Below, piece after piece: positions 40,369-53,289 of a stretch of 64,000 bases of DNA. Both the position numbers and the translations under genes were made by a program. Source of the stretch: Tetraselmis striata (Eukaryota > Chlorophyta > Chlorodendrophyceae > Chlorodendrales > Chlorodendraceae); NCBI GenBank assembly GCA_006384855.1, contig VCJN01002282.1:1-64000 (forward strand), in the 5' to 3' direction. Under the pieces are notes generated by a model. That model searched no databases. It had not been told where the DNA came from and saw only the letters and a list, made by a program, of their open reading frames with translations. Positions within the stretch are counted from its first letter, which is position 1; each line of letters opens with the position of its first letter.

Positions 40369-43300
40369 ATGACAGCACCCGGCCACTGCCCCCGTGGCGC
40401 TGAGACACTGCTGGATGATGTCAGCCAGACGCGCATTGCGGCGGACGTCGATGCTGAGCTGCCTGGAACCGCCCAGCTGGACGCCAGCCGTGAGCAACCG
40501 GCTACAACAGCAGCACAACCTGGAGGCGGGCACGATGATGTCGGTCATTTTCAGCATGTTGCTGCTAGTCGTACTTTTTATTGCGGCATGGTGAATCATA
40601 GTACACGTACTAGTACATCCGTATCGGTGCCACCCTCAGCAACAGCAACGATAACCACCGCAACACCGACGACATGTTCACCGGCTGCGAGTGGGAGTGC
40701 CAGTACTAGTAAGGCCAGCCGGGACGCCTGTGCTACCGACGTGGATGATGCCTGCAGAATTTCAGGCAAGGATGGCGGCAGCCAGTCGGTGGAGCTGGCC
40801 GAGTGCCGGATATGTATGGACGAGGAGGTCCAGGACAGCCTGGTGCGGGCCTGCGCATGCTCAGGCAGCCTCACCTGGGCGCACACCAGCTGTCTGGAGA
40901 AATGGATCATGGAGCGCGGCGGTGCTGTCACCTGCGAGATATGCAAGCAACCTTACAGAGTATGCTACGCCCCCGCGGGAAGCCCCTGGGCTCTATCGCT
41001 GCCCCCCCCCCCCCCCCCCCCCCCCGCCCTGTCGCTCTTGCGCAGCATTGCTACTCAGAATCAGAAGTATGCCGGTAGAAGGGGTGCATGTTCACGCTGC
41101 ATTTTAAGACCCAGCTATGAGCACTACCCGTATGTAGTACTCGTACCGCACAGGTATAATGGGTCGATATTTTGACAAGTCTGGCGGTACGAATCAAATG
41201 CGCCCAATATGCTGATCATAAATTCCTACATCACCACTTGACGCTCGTACGCGCGGAGCGTGCGAGTACTGATATAGTCGCTACTCATTTTTCAGCACCG
41301 TCAAAAAATCTGTTAAAAGTAAAAGTAAAGTTCGCGCCGGGACATCGGCCGAAGCCGCCCCAACAATTGACCTCGTGCGCCAACTGCAGTCGTAGGTCTG
41401 GCATAGCCCATAGACCATTGCCTCATTCGAACCCCGAAGGACTAATGCATCAACCGGGTAAACCCGGGACACGCCGGGCCGATATTGCCGAAATACATCA
41501 GCCAGGAATCGAACCCGGGTCTCTCGCATACGAGACGACCGCTGCTCTACCGAGCGGACAAGGGATGTACCTTGTCATATCTGTTATCAGCTACAGCAGG
41601 GTGCCGGTACAGATATATACGGCGTGAACTCTTTAAAAAATCGGCGCTCGGAAAGGTGCCGATCGGAGTTGGATGTCATCATCCTCTAGCAACTAAGGCT
41701 CGCAGGACATCGTGTCGTTTTTAGACAACCCCAATGCAAAAAAATGGTTTTCCTACAACCCTAATACAATGGCCTACCGCGCGACTCGCATCCGATAAAA
41801 TGCGATATAATTGTTGTGTACATGTACTCGCCCCGCGCGGGAGGATTTTCCCTGCGTAGGGGGCCGTTAGGTTCAGCGCAATAGCAGAATATGAGAGTAT
41901 TGATGGCCAGCCCCACAACATACCCTGGACGATGCTCTAGTAGGTGACCATATGGATCCACCCGCTGACTCGGGGCTGCACCCCTGCGCAGTACGGGCTG
42001 AAGCCCGGGTGTATCAAAGTGAAAGCGGACATCGGTTGTAGTTGAGCCGGTTTTGGAGCCGACCTTGTAGTTTTGGCCGTTTTGCGGGAATTGCTCGCTT
42101 GCTTGCATCCTGTCGCGGCGGGAAGCGCGCAGATTTGTGAATGTGTTCCACGATGTTAGACCTAACTCATGGCATGCAGCCGTACACATAGAACGCATAT
42201 ACGTGCTAAACACAAATCACGTCCTCGTGACATTGGGTTATCAAATCCATTACAAGTCTTGAACAATGACACGTACACATATGGCTCTTAATGCAAGAGG
42301 ACAACAAACGCCATTCAGGGCTGCCCCCACGCATGTCTTGATGTCATGCTCACGTGTAGCACATGGAAGGGCGCGGCCGGAAACGAAGGCGAGGGCTGAT
42401 TATGGGCGCCCAATTATACAATTAGAACCACCCAATTTAACAAGGGGGCAAGACTTTTGTGGGCAGGTGTATACCGGTCCGAACCGGGCCGAGGATCACA
42501 CCACAGGAGCTGTACGAGGTACTGTCCGAACACCCCTCTTGCTCCCGAGGAGAGGGCGGACCGGAAAATCTGGGTACAGATCCAAGGACAGGAGCCATGA
42601 GAGCCTAATTATCCGCACTTGAGGCTTGATGTAGGACAATCTTGGGAATTGATGATCGCATCACCGTAAGCTACAAATCGCACTTGCACCAATCATAGCA
42701 AAACCCGTGAAATCTTGAAATTTGTGCCTCAAGTGCGAGTCACGCCCCGGTATTGCCATGCAGGTTCGCCACCTTAGCTCCGAAACCAAAAATATACGAC
42801 TATTGAGCGCGTGCTCGTACTCGTACGAGGTATATGCCCCGTACAGGGTACGGAAGTCGTAGTCGTACTAGGCTGTTGTCAGCTAGTGTATACTCAACTA
42901 GCATGCAGCATCATGACAGGAAGTAATGAAAAACCGCAGTCGTGGCGCAGCAGTCGCTAGACAGCCCGGAATGATGAACAAACAGGTTCAGTGTCGATCG
43001 GACGTTTGCACGATGCTCGCCCTGGTTGCAGACGGTAAAACCCGACTTTGTACACTTGTATGAATACGGGGTATGGTACTACGGTACGGTTGTACACTTG
43101 CCCCCAGTACCAGCCTGCTGTAGGTGGAGATTCTTTAAAACAGTCGCATGTACCAGGATATAAATAGTAGTCGCTATCGCTACAATATCTGGAACGGTCC
43201 TGCTGGAGGCGTTGATATTGGCAGCCAACGTGGCAACAAGAACACTGCGAATAAGAACCTGCCCTGCCTGTTTGAGTTCAAATGTAAACGGAGCTTTCGC

Positions 43301-44333
43301 GGACCTGTAGCGATTGCTCCTATAGGTTGCATGCAAGAGCCAAATTCAAGGCTTACATGTGAAGGGATGTTGTGCGTTCGTCGGCACCCACGGTCAATAC
43401 ACGCTCCAGTAGGACTCGCTACTGTCCCCCGGGTGAAGCGGCGCCGGTATGGATCCACATACAGTCGCCCATGATGCCGGTCAATGGTCATGAATGGTCA
43501 GATATATGGGCGATGATGACGCAGGCGGCCGCGCTCCCCTGACTCGCGGCCTGGACTCCGCGCCCCCCCCCCCCCCCCTGCAGGAGGACATCATGGCGCG
43601 CGTCCGAGAGTCGATGGCCCTGCAGGGCATGCCCTTCTTCATGGACATCGCGGGGCAGGGACGCTTCATGCAGGGCGGGCAGCACCGCCCCGGGATGGCT
43701 GGCGACCGCAACCTGCCGCCCCATGCGCTGGTGGTGTTTGGCCCCGCTCGGGACTGGGACTCCGAGGCGGCGGGCATCTTCGCACGAAGGCAGCAGCACG
43801 AGCAGGTGAGCCGCGGCTCCGCCGCGCCTGCTGGCTGCACTGCTGAAACACGAAAGATCGCAGAAGGCACAACAGCTTGACAGCACTGCTGATGTTTTGG
43901 ATGTAACCAACGTGTGTGTGTGTGTGCATGTCTATGCATCTACATATTTGTGGTGTGTGTATTCCTATATATGTATGTCTATATACAGATTCATATCATG
44001 TCTAGTACCTAAAAGGAGAGGAAGAGAGAGAGGGAGGGAGTAGCCTTACATGGAGCTGTAGGTGGTTCAACGGCATCTCTGGATCCCAATTGCGTAAACT
44101 GCTCCGCCCTCCTCGTGGGAGAGGGATGAGGTGTGGTCCCACGGGTGAGCGACCAGTATGTCGGCGCCTTTGCTATCAGGTATCTGCTAATTGGGCCCGG
44201 GGTTCCATGGCCGCTCCCAAAGCGGGCGGCTGACAATGCCAGCTCCGGCTGTTGAGGTGCCCCACGCTCTATGTACGCAAACCATTCTTTTTTTATCCCT
44301 GTCAAAGTATTGAAATTTGTGACAGCTGAATCG

Positions 44334-44371
<38 letters not shown>

Positions 44372-45073
44372 GCTGCCTTTACCCAGCATCAGGGAAGGGC
44401 CCGCCGCTGGCCAACCCGCATAGGCCCCGCTAATCAAAGCGCGGAGTGTGGTGCCTAACCAATAGCTACTACAACTGGAATCAGTAATGACGAAGTTGCT
44501 CTTAGCGGTGTTCCAATTAATTCTTAGTTCTTGCCGAGTTTGGTGCTCGAATTATCAGCGAGCTGCTAAACAATATCTACCAACCTGTATGCAATCAGAA
44601 ACTGTGTGCGCGCGCGCGGGCGTGTGTGTGTGTGTGTGTTTGTGTGTGTGTGGAGGGGCGAGGGGGTTGGTCAACCCCCCCCCCCCCCCCCCCCTTGCCC
44701 ACACACACCCCACTCCCTTGCCCCTCTCCATATCTCTTCAGCACTATTCCAAAGTTTCACGAACTCCCTCCCGCCTGGTGGTGACCGGGCTGACATTTGG
44801 TGGCCGCTCGTATGCGCGCAGCATGGCGATGTGGACGAGCTGATGGAGAGCTACGAGCGCAAGATGCGCATCACCTACTGGCTCAAGACGCTGCTGGTTC
44901 TGGTGCTCACCGTCCTGGTCTTGTACCTCATACTCTTCCTGAGCAGCAAGAGCGATTCCTCCTTCTGGGGGATGGTGCTGCTGCGCGCCATCGCCTTCCT
45001 GCTGTCCGTCTACCTCGTGGCGCGCATCATGTCCACCTTCCGCCGCCGCCGCATCCGCGGCGCGCAGTGGTAG
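40369..45073 (+). CDS. RING-CH (MARCH-like) membrane E3 ubiquitin ligase
   Basis: Three exons are supported: 40,369-40,959, 43,584-43,805 and 44,822-45,073, all joining in phase 0, for about 354 residues. The first in-frame ATG is at 40,369; the frame is open from 40,204. A Ser/Thr-rich N-terminus precedes the RING-CH finger from residue 146: CRICMDEEV, ACACSG, AHTSCLEKW, TCEICKQPYR, the C4HC3 pattern that binds two zinc ions and recruits E2 enzymes. The last exon has two membrane helices (LLVLVLTVLVLYLILFL and VLLRAIAFLLSVYLVA) and a basic tail ending RGAQW. The family ubiquitinates membrane proteins in endomembranes. The 2.6-kb first intron has a C run near its donor and a SINE; an extra exon there cannot be excluded. 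Confidence 0.8.
41316..41577 (-). mobile_element. tRNA-derived SINE, copy 3, in an intron of the RING-CH gene
   Basis: In reverse orientation it starts CAAGGTACATCCC (at 41,577) and ends in ACTTTTACTTTTA. Flanking words ATCTGTTA (41,308-41,315 and 41,579-41,586) form an 8-bp target duplication. Its B box reads GGGTTCGATTCC on the minus strand. Confidence 0.85.
41590..43583. other. Remainder of the first RING-CH intron
   Basis: No coding match or repeat is recognised. The intron ends with a C run (43,564-43,578) directly before the CTGCAG acceptor. Confidence 0.5.
44337..44369. repeat. CT dinucleotide repeat in the second RING-CH intron
   Basis: About 16 CT units. A GT repeat at 44,622-44,652 and a C run at 44,676-44,694 lie in the same intron, and the GT-rich stretch at 43,909-43,926 near its start. 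Confidence 0.9.
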
Positions 45074-46401
45074 CGGAGACGCATCGGCCTTCGAAGGACG
45101 ACGTGCCGCCGGCCCATCCAACCCGGTGTGTGTTCATCAAGTCAGGTGTTAGGGTTTAGACCCGCAAGACCCCAGCTGGCCGGAGGCGCTGCCCAGGAAA
45201 ACGTTATATCGAGTCTCAAATTCGGGGTGAGAGTACCCGGTGTTGCCAAAGTATAGGAAAGCGGGGGTTTCCCGCCTCAAGCTCAGTCGGAAGTCGCAGC
45301 AGCACATGCTGCAGTGGGAAGCGAAAGTAGCACCTTAGGGTCATAAACGGCATGCATTCGGGCGACGTGTAAATACGGCGTGCTGTTGTACATGCCGGCC
45401 CGCCGTGGCGGTGCTGTTACTTTGGCAGGCGGCACTGGCGGATGGTGATGAGCATATGCACTCTTGCACTCGGAGGCATTCGGACTGTCACCCGGCCACG
45501 TGCGCGCCACTAGTAAGGCTGCCCCTGTCTTACGTGCCGTGCCGTCGGTCTTCGTGTTTCCGCGTGGGGCGCTGTCACCAGGTTCACGGGCGGCCCATCA
45601 GACCGGGAGAGCCCATAACCTACCTGGTCAGACAGGGTTCCATACCCTGGTTTCAATCCCAGGTAGGGCAGCTGCTGGTCGGTTCGGTTTCATGCGCCCG
45701 CAGCAGATATGGTAGACGCAACGGCGGCGGTCTTCCTGCTTAAATACGGCACCGCCCACACCCATCAACATTGGTATCGTTCTACGTTCACTTTGAAGGA
45801 GCAGTAACACTTGGTCTGAAACACGCAGAACTGGCTGTACTCGTGACACCCGGTCGTCGTTTTGCCGCATTGAGGCGAAGTGTCCGTTCAGTATTTGTGA
45901 TGTATTCTCATCCAAATTAATCGTAGTTTCTGTGTATGCGCACCCCCCGGTGTGAGAGGGGGGGGGGGGGGGGGGGGGTGAAGGCCCGAGACATGGTCAG
46001 GAGCCCACTGTTGCGGCAGCTGCCCGGACTGGTCAGGAGCCCACCCTCTAAATGAGTGCGAGACCCGGCTTAGAAGCGCACCTTGGGGTTAGTTGTGCTT
46101 GGCGCCCAGCATGGGCACCAGCGAGTCCCAGTACCCGTCCAGTAAATATTCGACACACACTTTTCACAGGGCTCTAGACGCACACGTTACAGCGCCACCG
46201 CACAAAAGACCCCGCTCTGGGCAGAGAGTCTGCACTTTTAGAGACTTTGCCGGGCGGACAAGCAGGCCTGGGGAGGTGCGCTGCCCTCCCCGACGACACT
46301 GCGTTCCAACCATTCACCCTCCCTCCCCCGCCTATCCCCAAGCGTAGGCACCTCATATGACATGCTGCTACTATTCATTTATATGGTCCAGGGCTCGTGG
46401 C

Positions 46402-46637
46402 TTTCAGGGTTTCTAAACATGTTGTAAACCTTATTATCTTTGGCATGTTTATTTGGTGCCAGTATACTTAACTATCGTATATTATATATTACGTCCTTTT
46501 ATCAATATTGTTATTATTATTTCAGGGTTTCTAAACATGTTGTAAACCCTATTATCTTTGGCATGTTTATTAGGCGCGAATATACTTAATTATCGTATGT
46601 TATATATTACGTCCTATTATTATCATTATTGTTACTG
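46402..46637 (+). repeat. 118-bp tandem duplication
   Basis: The block starting TTTCAGGGTTTCTAAACATG at 46,402 recurs at 46,520 with about ten differences. It runs into the following microsatellite. Confidence 0.85.
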
Positions 46638-46672
46638 TTATTATTATTTTCTTATTATTATTATTATTATTG

Positions 46673-46703
<31 letters not shown>

Positions 46704-46765
46704 CATTATCATTATCATTATCATTATCATTATCATTATCATTATCATTATCATTATTGTTACTG

Positions 46766-46834
<69 letters not shown>

Positions 46835-46850
46835 CTATTATTTGTTTACA
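46628..46850 (+). repeat. ATTATC microsatellite
   Basis: Mostly hexanucleotide ATTATC units with ATT trinucleotide stretches at both edges. The long repetitive frames read across it (Ile, Ser-Leu or Tyr-His) are artefacts. Confidence 0.95.
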
Positions 46851-47269
46851 TACATACTGTGTGACAGTTGCAGTATGTGTGCGCGAGTGTGTGAGGGAAA
46901 CTCACCCCGTGTCAGCCTTGGTGTGAACGAGAGGGTGCGTGGTTGGGAGTGTTGTATTGGGCATGTGATGGCTGCCGCCTGGATGATGCAAAGAGCGCTG
47001 TCTTGGGCTGTGGCGAGCTCAACAGCGTCATACATATATTTGCAATTGCATGCGCCACCAGGCAGGCCACTGCGCTACAATCACCCCCCACCCCCCCACC
47101 TCCACCCCAAAGGAAAAGGTCACTGCGCTACGCATAGCTATACGGCCACCGCCGGTGACCAGACTACCTGTAGTAATAGTAGTAAATATGGGAGTCTCCG
47201 CTCCGTTGCGTTGGTGGGCTGTTCTTCTCGAACACGGGGCGGGTGGGTGCGCCGCGCCGATCGTGCGTG

Positions 47270-50200
47270 TCAGCAGATGGCGCAGCAGTCCTTCTGGCTC
47301 TCTTTCAGCACCTGCTGCGTGGAGTCCGGCAGGAAGCTGCCCTCCGCGGCCTCCCAGGCACGCACCTCGCCTGCAGCAGCGGCGCGCACGGCGCCCTCGT
47401 CAGTGCGACGCCGCAAAGGGAGTGAAAACACATGTCATGGCTGAGCGCCGGTGCCTGGTTGCCAGTGGCTTCCCATTCTTCGCCAGCGCCAACGTTCCGT
47501 TGTGACTACGCTGCATGTTGCTTCCCTACTCGCTATATTTGAGTCAAGGGTTGCTAAGTATGCCCCTAATCTGTGAACAGCTACAAGGTAACATGGTGCC
47601 GGCGCACCTATATTGTTAATTAACCCTTCTCATATAGGCCTTAAATTGGGCTTGCGTGCATTCGATAGGAACATTCGCTATAGTGACCCAAGTATACCGA
47701 AGTGTACACACGTATACCTAAGTGATGTACATAGGTAACCAGTACCTAAGCAACCTAAGTGTCTATATCCGTAACGTAAGTATACGTGAAAAGTACCGAC
47801 TACCCAAGTAAACTTAAAAGTACCCGTGCACAAAGGTAGGACGGAGGGCTAATGGGGGAGGGGAAGGACTGGGTTGAGGTATTCTTGGGGGGTGGCGGGG
47901 GGGGGGGGGGGGGGGGGGGGCTCACCCTCTATGGAGCGCAGCACCTGCACCATATCATTGCACGACGGTCTGCATGCGCCGCACACATACCCCGTCACCT
48001 CAGAAGCTCCCATCCAAAGCAGGGCGCGGGGCGCGGAGCTGGTGGGCAGTAAGCGCCGCGAGGGGGGGGGGGGGGGAGGGAAGGGGGGGGGGGGGGGTTA
48101 CCGGCGGTCGGGGTCGGTGTGCCAGCCCAGCATCAGCATCTCCCGCAGCTTGGGCGGCCACGTGCTCGGCATCTGCGGCCGCTTATTCTGCAGCGCGACC
48201 GGGGCGGCAAGCGCACAGCGTCAGCAACTTGAGTGGCCGGTGGCATCACTACACCAATAACAAGTGATCGATGGCGCCGCGCTGCAAATAGCGACAACAC
48301 CCCTTAAGTGACACCAGCCCCCCCCCCCCCCCCCCTCCCCTCTGGAAGTGTCATTGGAAAGTGGTGTCATAGAAGGGGCAATGCATTGAATACTACTACT
48401 GGGCGCAAAATAACAGGGACAAAGGCACAAATCCGTGAGAAGGCTGCACATTACATGGAATCGAGTCGCTCCTTGCAGCATGCGGGCTCAACATGATGCA
48501 CCCTCGGAATAGTTGACCATGCCCCTGGCATGGATGGGGTGACGTGTGCGCACAAACGGCCAAAAACGCGAACGGCCATGGTGTTGGTGAATCGATTGTA
48601 TGCGAGATGGCACGCCGCGTTACATGAAACGTACGCAGTGCACGAGGGTCAGGTAAGTTGTTTATACGCCCTATATATACAGCATGTCGGTCTGTGTGGT
48701 GGCTCTCGTACATCACGAGCGCTTGCCCTCGCACGCTAGCAGCCAACGTATGCGAGTTCAAACGGTCCCTGGTATTTTGATGGGGAAATCGGGACCCCCT
48801 GGATAAGGCGGTATTAAAGGGGGTGGTGTCACATGTAATACAAACATTTCTAGGGTTTTAGGATGTTAAACCTTAAACCCTAAAAACCCTAAACCCGTAT
48901 GTGGATAATATGTAGGAACGAAAACATGCATGTCAGTACCACAAGTATCACAAGCATATGTATAAGTGTATAGGTATCCTAAGTATCCCAAGTAACACAC
49001 GAATGCAAATTATAGTTCAGGCCCGACTCGGGGGATGAAAGGGAACAGGTGGTGAACAGGGGGTTGGTACCTGGTACGCGGTGTCGTAAGCGTTCTGCTT
49101 CACCCTCTCCAGGTACTCGTCCGTGGTGAGCCCCTCCTTGGGGTTGCGGTGCATGCGCAGCTGCAGCAGCGCGGCGGCGGCGACATGCGGCGTGTCAGAG
49201 GCGGGCGGGCGGCTGCAACGGTAGGGCCAGGGAGGGCAGGCAGGGGCAGGGGCGGGGGGCGGGGGGGGGCAGGGGGGGGAACTGAGCGGCACCGCTCACC
49301 CGGTAGCTGAAGATCTCCCAGATGATTATCGAGACCGAGAAGACGTCCACCTTTTCGTTGTACTTGTTGTTCTTCAGCACCTCCGGGGCCATGTAGCTGC
49401 GGGGCGGCATAAGGGGGGGGGGGGGGGGGGGGGGATGAGCACAACGAGAGCAAAACCCCAGACAGCCTACACCAGCCGTCTGTGAGTACACAAGAATACC
49501 CAAACAGTATGTGCCAAGCCGTAAGATTTCAAGCGAGGATTAAAACCCAAAACAAACCCTAGGTTATATCAATTACCCTAAATCCCTGCAATGGCGACTC
49601 ACGTGAAGGAGCCCGTGCCGCCGGTGAGCTCGTACTTGTCCGCCAGGTGTCCGTTCTTCTTGGACAGCTTCTTCAGGTCCACGACGCTGCTCAGCCCGAA
49701 GTCCGCCAGCTTGGCGTGGCGCGGAGGCTTGGCGGCTGTTCATGAGCGGGGTGAGCAGTGTCCAAATTGGACAGTCAGAGGTGTCCAATTGGGGCCCCAC
49801 GGTCGGCATACATAAGTACGAGCGCGTCCAACAACGTGCAAGTATGGAACGATCGGGAAGCGGAGGGAGGGAGCGTACACCCCCTTGTACGGGTGCAGAC
49901 AAGACAGTATGACGAGTGTGGGGTACTTCAGACTTTTGGGGGGGCCACGATAAGTTCGTACTGATTCCGTTTTCAGTCTGTCTGAATTCGGACTGGAAGA
50001 GATGGATACTTTCTTGCAAGTAAATTCCTTCATACCACGTCGGCACCTGCATTACCTACAATGGCCATACGTATGCTTTTACAGCACTATTATTGAGCTT
50101 GAATATGCGGCGATCTACAGTGTTCGAGCCCGTTCGAAAAGTTCGAAACTCCAAGAGCCGATTGATATTGCATGGAGATCCAAGATGTACGTGCCGGCGC

Positions 50201-53200
50201 GGCAATGCGAAAGTGTGTTTACATAGAGACTCCGGAGAATCCGCGAGACGGAGTTTCTCAACGTCCGCTGCAGCACTGTGAAATATGCCTATTTTCGCCG
50301 CACCATCGACTGAAATAAACGGGCACTTTGAGGTAAAGAATTTCCTGTTGCCGAGCCAGCACCAAAGACTCCAAAAGTACCGCAGTGGGAATTGACGAGG
50401 GAAAAGTTGAGACGTTTGATAAAAGTGTGGCGGGCAGTTGCAGGTGGGAGAGGGAGGGGAAAAAGGGGAAGGGGGGGGGGGGGAGGGGCGCACAGTCCAG
50501 CAGCACGTTTTCGGGCTTGAGGTCTCGGTGGATGACCTTGGGCATGCAGGAGTGCAGGTATGCGAGGCCCTTGCAGACCTGAATCGCCCAGTTGAGCCCC
50601 TCCAGCCTACGCGGGGGTCAGCGGCGGGCCGTTAGCGCGGGTGGGAGCCTGGGGGCTGGAGGGTAATCAGGGTTTTAAAACCCTAGCATACCGCTGTGTC
50701 TAGTTATGCTGAGCGGTAATGGTGCCAGTCCACTGGTAACCCGCATCGGTCCAATATGGCAAACGCCTGCATGTTTAGGGTTTGGGTTGAAACCCTAGAT
50801 TGCGGAAAGCCCCACGGGGACGCCCAGACCTGCTGTACAGCTTGACGTTGCTGGGGCTGCGCATCTGGTTGATGATGACCTTCCGCAGGGTACCGCCATC
50901 CATGCATTCCTGAGCCTGTGAGACAGAGGGTTGGGGGGGGGGGGGGGGGGCATGTGTCAACGATACATGTGTGGCCCCGATGCAAAGGCCAAGCAGCCGG
51001 GCCACATGCTGACTGACTTTATTACGGAATGCCGAAGCCGCAATCTCTAGGCAGCCGCCAAAACACCCGCATGACCCCCATTCCCGAAGCGAGGGGCGGC
51101 GAAACTACATGCTGCTGGTCTGAGTACTCGCATGAGTACACCAGGCGCCAGGCGGGGCGGGCGACATCGCCGCCGCAGCGTGCACACTTGATGTAATGCA
51201 TGCACGAGACGGTGAGGCCTAGCGTACGGTGGGTACGGTGCGACACGGCAAAGATGCCGCGGCCTGGCAGCTCAGCCGGCCGTGTCCTCACAAGAAACCA
51301 TAAGACCCTAATGGTCGCCCTGGTGTTCAGTGGTCCCGTCAACATGATGTATGATGGACGCGCGTCGCAGCGCTGGGGAGACCTGCGTGCCCCCGAGTAG
51401 CACACATGCAGAGCGAGGAGCCGCCTGGGGTGTGCATGGGGGGTTGTGGGGTGAGGGCCGGGCGGTTGCGCCCTCACCCCACAGCCCCCCATGCTGTGGG
51501 GGGCTGTGGGGTTGCGACCCGGCACACTGGTTGAGCGATGGGGGTGGCGATGTGGGCGGCGCACCACAAAGATGAGCTTCCGGCCATGCTTGTCGTGGAA
51601 GGTGCCGAAGCCCTTGTAGTCGACGATGCAGCCGTGGTCGAGCTGGGAGAACAAACGGGTGGGGGGGGGGGGGGGGGGGGGAGGCTCAGCGGGGCAGACG
51701 GATGGAGGGTGAGGAACGGGCAGGAGCTCATGCCCGCGGTTGGAGGGGGGGGGGGGGGGGGAGGGCAACGCGTGCAGGTGGGGCAGGGCAGGCAGGAGCG
51801 CAGCATCCCGCACCTTCTTCATGAGCCGCAGCTCCTCCAGGAACTCGCGCACCTCCTGCACAACGGCAGCCAGGTGAGGGTGGGCGCGAGGGGCGCCACG
51901 TTACTGCGGGTGCCGACGCACCTACGTTAAGAACCCTTATCGAATGAGCCTGAAACTGCGCCTACATGCAACTTGTAAGAGCGTTCGCTGTAATTTTGCC
52001 TACGTTTGACCCTTGGCAGGCAGGGCAGGGTCGTATTCGCGGGGTTCTTATAACCGCGTCGGCACTCGCATATGAACGTTCGCTTTGCCTATTGTCCCAT
52101 CTATATTTCACGGGCAGGGCAGGTTCATACTCATGGTGCTCACTGTGGTTGACATGCCCGCACCGGAAGCTCCACAGGCGGGCTAAAAGCGACTGTATAA
52201 ATCCAAATTAAAAGCAGAGCGTAAAACTGCAAAACAATCGGTGTATTGAAACTTGGGAGGGGGGGGGGCGCACGCGCGAGTCGCCGCACAGCTCGGGGTT
52301 TAGCGTCTTGATGGCAAGGTTGAGATGGTGCTCCTGGTCCGGGCTCTCTACGTACGAGTACTTGTCCACCACGCCAAAGCTGCCCTCTGCGTAAAGGAGA
52401 GGTTCAGCAGAAATCAGCAGAAATCAGCTCGAGGGGGCTTGCGCCTGGATCCAGGCTGATGTCGCTGGAATTGACGCAATCGGCCCGCATTTCATCACAA
52501 GTCAACCGTTGATTCCCGGATGGATCCGAGGCGCAACATAGAGGTTACTCTCGTACGGTGAGCACCGTTGCGCAGTTACAGCTTGGCCGGAAATCAGGCT
52601 GAATTCAATTTACATCAAGACGTGGTGCTGAATTCAGGCTAAAATCTGGCGTGAGTTTGGGCTGAATTCAGTACATATAGAGATTTACGATAAACTCAAG
52701 CTGAATTCCCACCGAGTTAAGGTTATATCGCAACTTTGCGCAGAATTCTGGCCTGCATGCGGTTCCGCCAATGTCCGACAAGTCTGCAGCGTGAAATGGA
52801 CTGTCATTGGACTGGAACTACAACATGTCGAGCTGGAGTGTCCTGGCCTGGGGGCTCTCAGCTAGAGAGGGGCATGAGAGAGGCAGGGGAGGGGGGCTCA
52901 CTGCCGAGGCGGCATATTAGCTTGAGCTTGCGCGGGTCGAGGGTGTGGTTGCCCGTCATGTCGCGCAGCGTGTGGAACCCCATGGAGAAGTCCACAAACG
53001 TCATGATCTTCTCCTTCGCGTGCTGCCACAGCTCCTGGCCGTGCGTGGAGGGCGGGCCGGCGGTGGAGGCGCGCCCGCTGCTGGCGCCGTCCTCCTCGAT
53101 GCCGCTCCGCGCCAGCAGCATGCGCTCCGCGCCGCCCGCGCCCGCCTCCATGGACAAGTCCGGCGAAATGCGCCCCGCGCTGCTGCCACCCATGTCGACG

Positions 53201-53289
53201 AGGACGCCGGAGGTGCACATGCGCGAGGTGTAGCTCGAGACGCCCACCAGTGCCTCGCGGCCCTCGTCTCCGGCGGATGCGCGCCGCAT
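47270..53289 (-). CDS. TKL-type protein kinase with C-terminal CaaX-like motif
   Basis: Twelve exons join in phase: 53,289-52,902, 52,386-52,274, 51,855-51,814, 51,642-51,565, 50,915-50,830, 50,606-50,494, 49,735-49,603, 49,396-49,300, 49,160-49,071, 48,187-48,102, 47,969-47,926 and 47,370-47,270, giving 456 residues from the ATG at 53,289; the frame is open further upstream, so the start is provisional. All kinase landmarks are present: RLGKGSFGVV (residue 130 on), LAIKT (Lys156), FLEELRLMKK, VIHRDLKPENVLLD (HRD 262-264), LADFGLS (DFG 285-287), YMAPEV and a final RPSCNDMVQVLRSIE. The kinase should phosphorylate Ser/Thr; the RP...M..L ending is TKL-like. It ends KDCCAIC, and CAIC fits a farnesylation box, suggesting membrane anchoring. 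C runs follow most donors in the sense strand. Confidence 0.88.
48850..48897. repeat. Telomere-like words in a kinase intron
   Basis: The words AGGGTTTTAGG, AAACCCTAAAAACCCTAAACCC-like (split across two blocks) occur back to back, resembling plant/algal TTTAGGG and TTTTAGGG telomere repeats in both orientations. Similar single words occur at about 50,665, 50,780 and 49,555. Confidence 0.5.
52600..52750. repeat. Dispersed GCTGAATTCA repeats in a kinase intron
   Basis: The word GCTGAATTC or a near copy recurs about five times at 20-40 bp spacing inside the first intron of the kinase model. Confidence 0.6.

Larger units (their letters stand above)
45074..47269. other. Region between the RING-CH gene and the kinase, no supported gene
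   Basis: The RING-CH gene and the kinase are convergent here, so it is a terminator-containing region. It holds a G run at 45,959-45,977, a 118-bp tandem duplication (46,402-46,637) and a TTATCA-type microsatellite. No protein family is recognisable in its open frames, which are mostly microsatellite translations. Confidence 0.5.

Noticed and set aside
46558-47444. Poly-Ile, Ser-Leu and Tyr-His frames
   Set aside because: They come from the ATTATC microsatellite and its flanks.
47852-48267. Gly-rich frames near 47,850-48,270
   Set aside because: They are made by G runs in kinase introns on the other strand.
51022-51861. A 279-residue minus-strand frame
   Set aside because: It reads through kinase exons and their poly-Pro-encoding intron runs; the real exons are 51,565-51,642 and 51,814-51,855.
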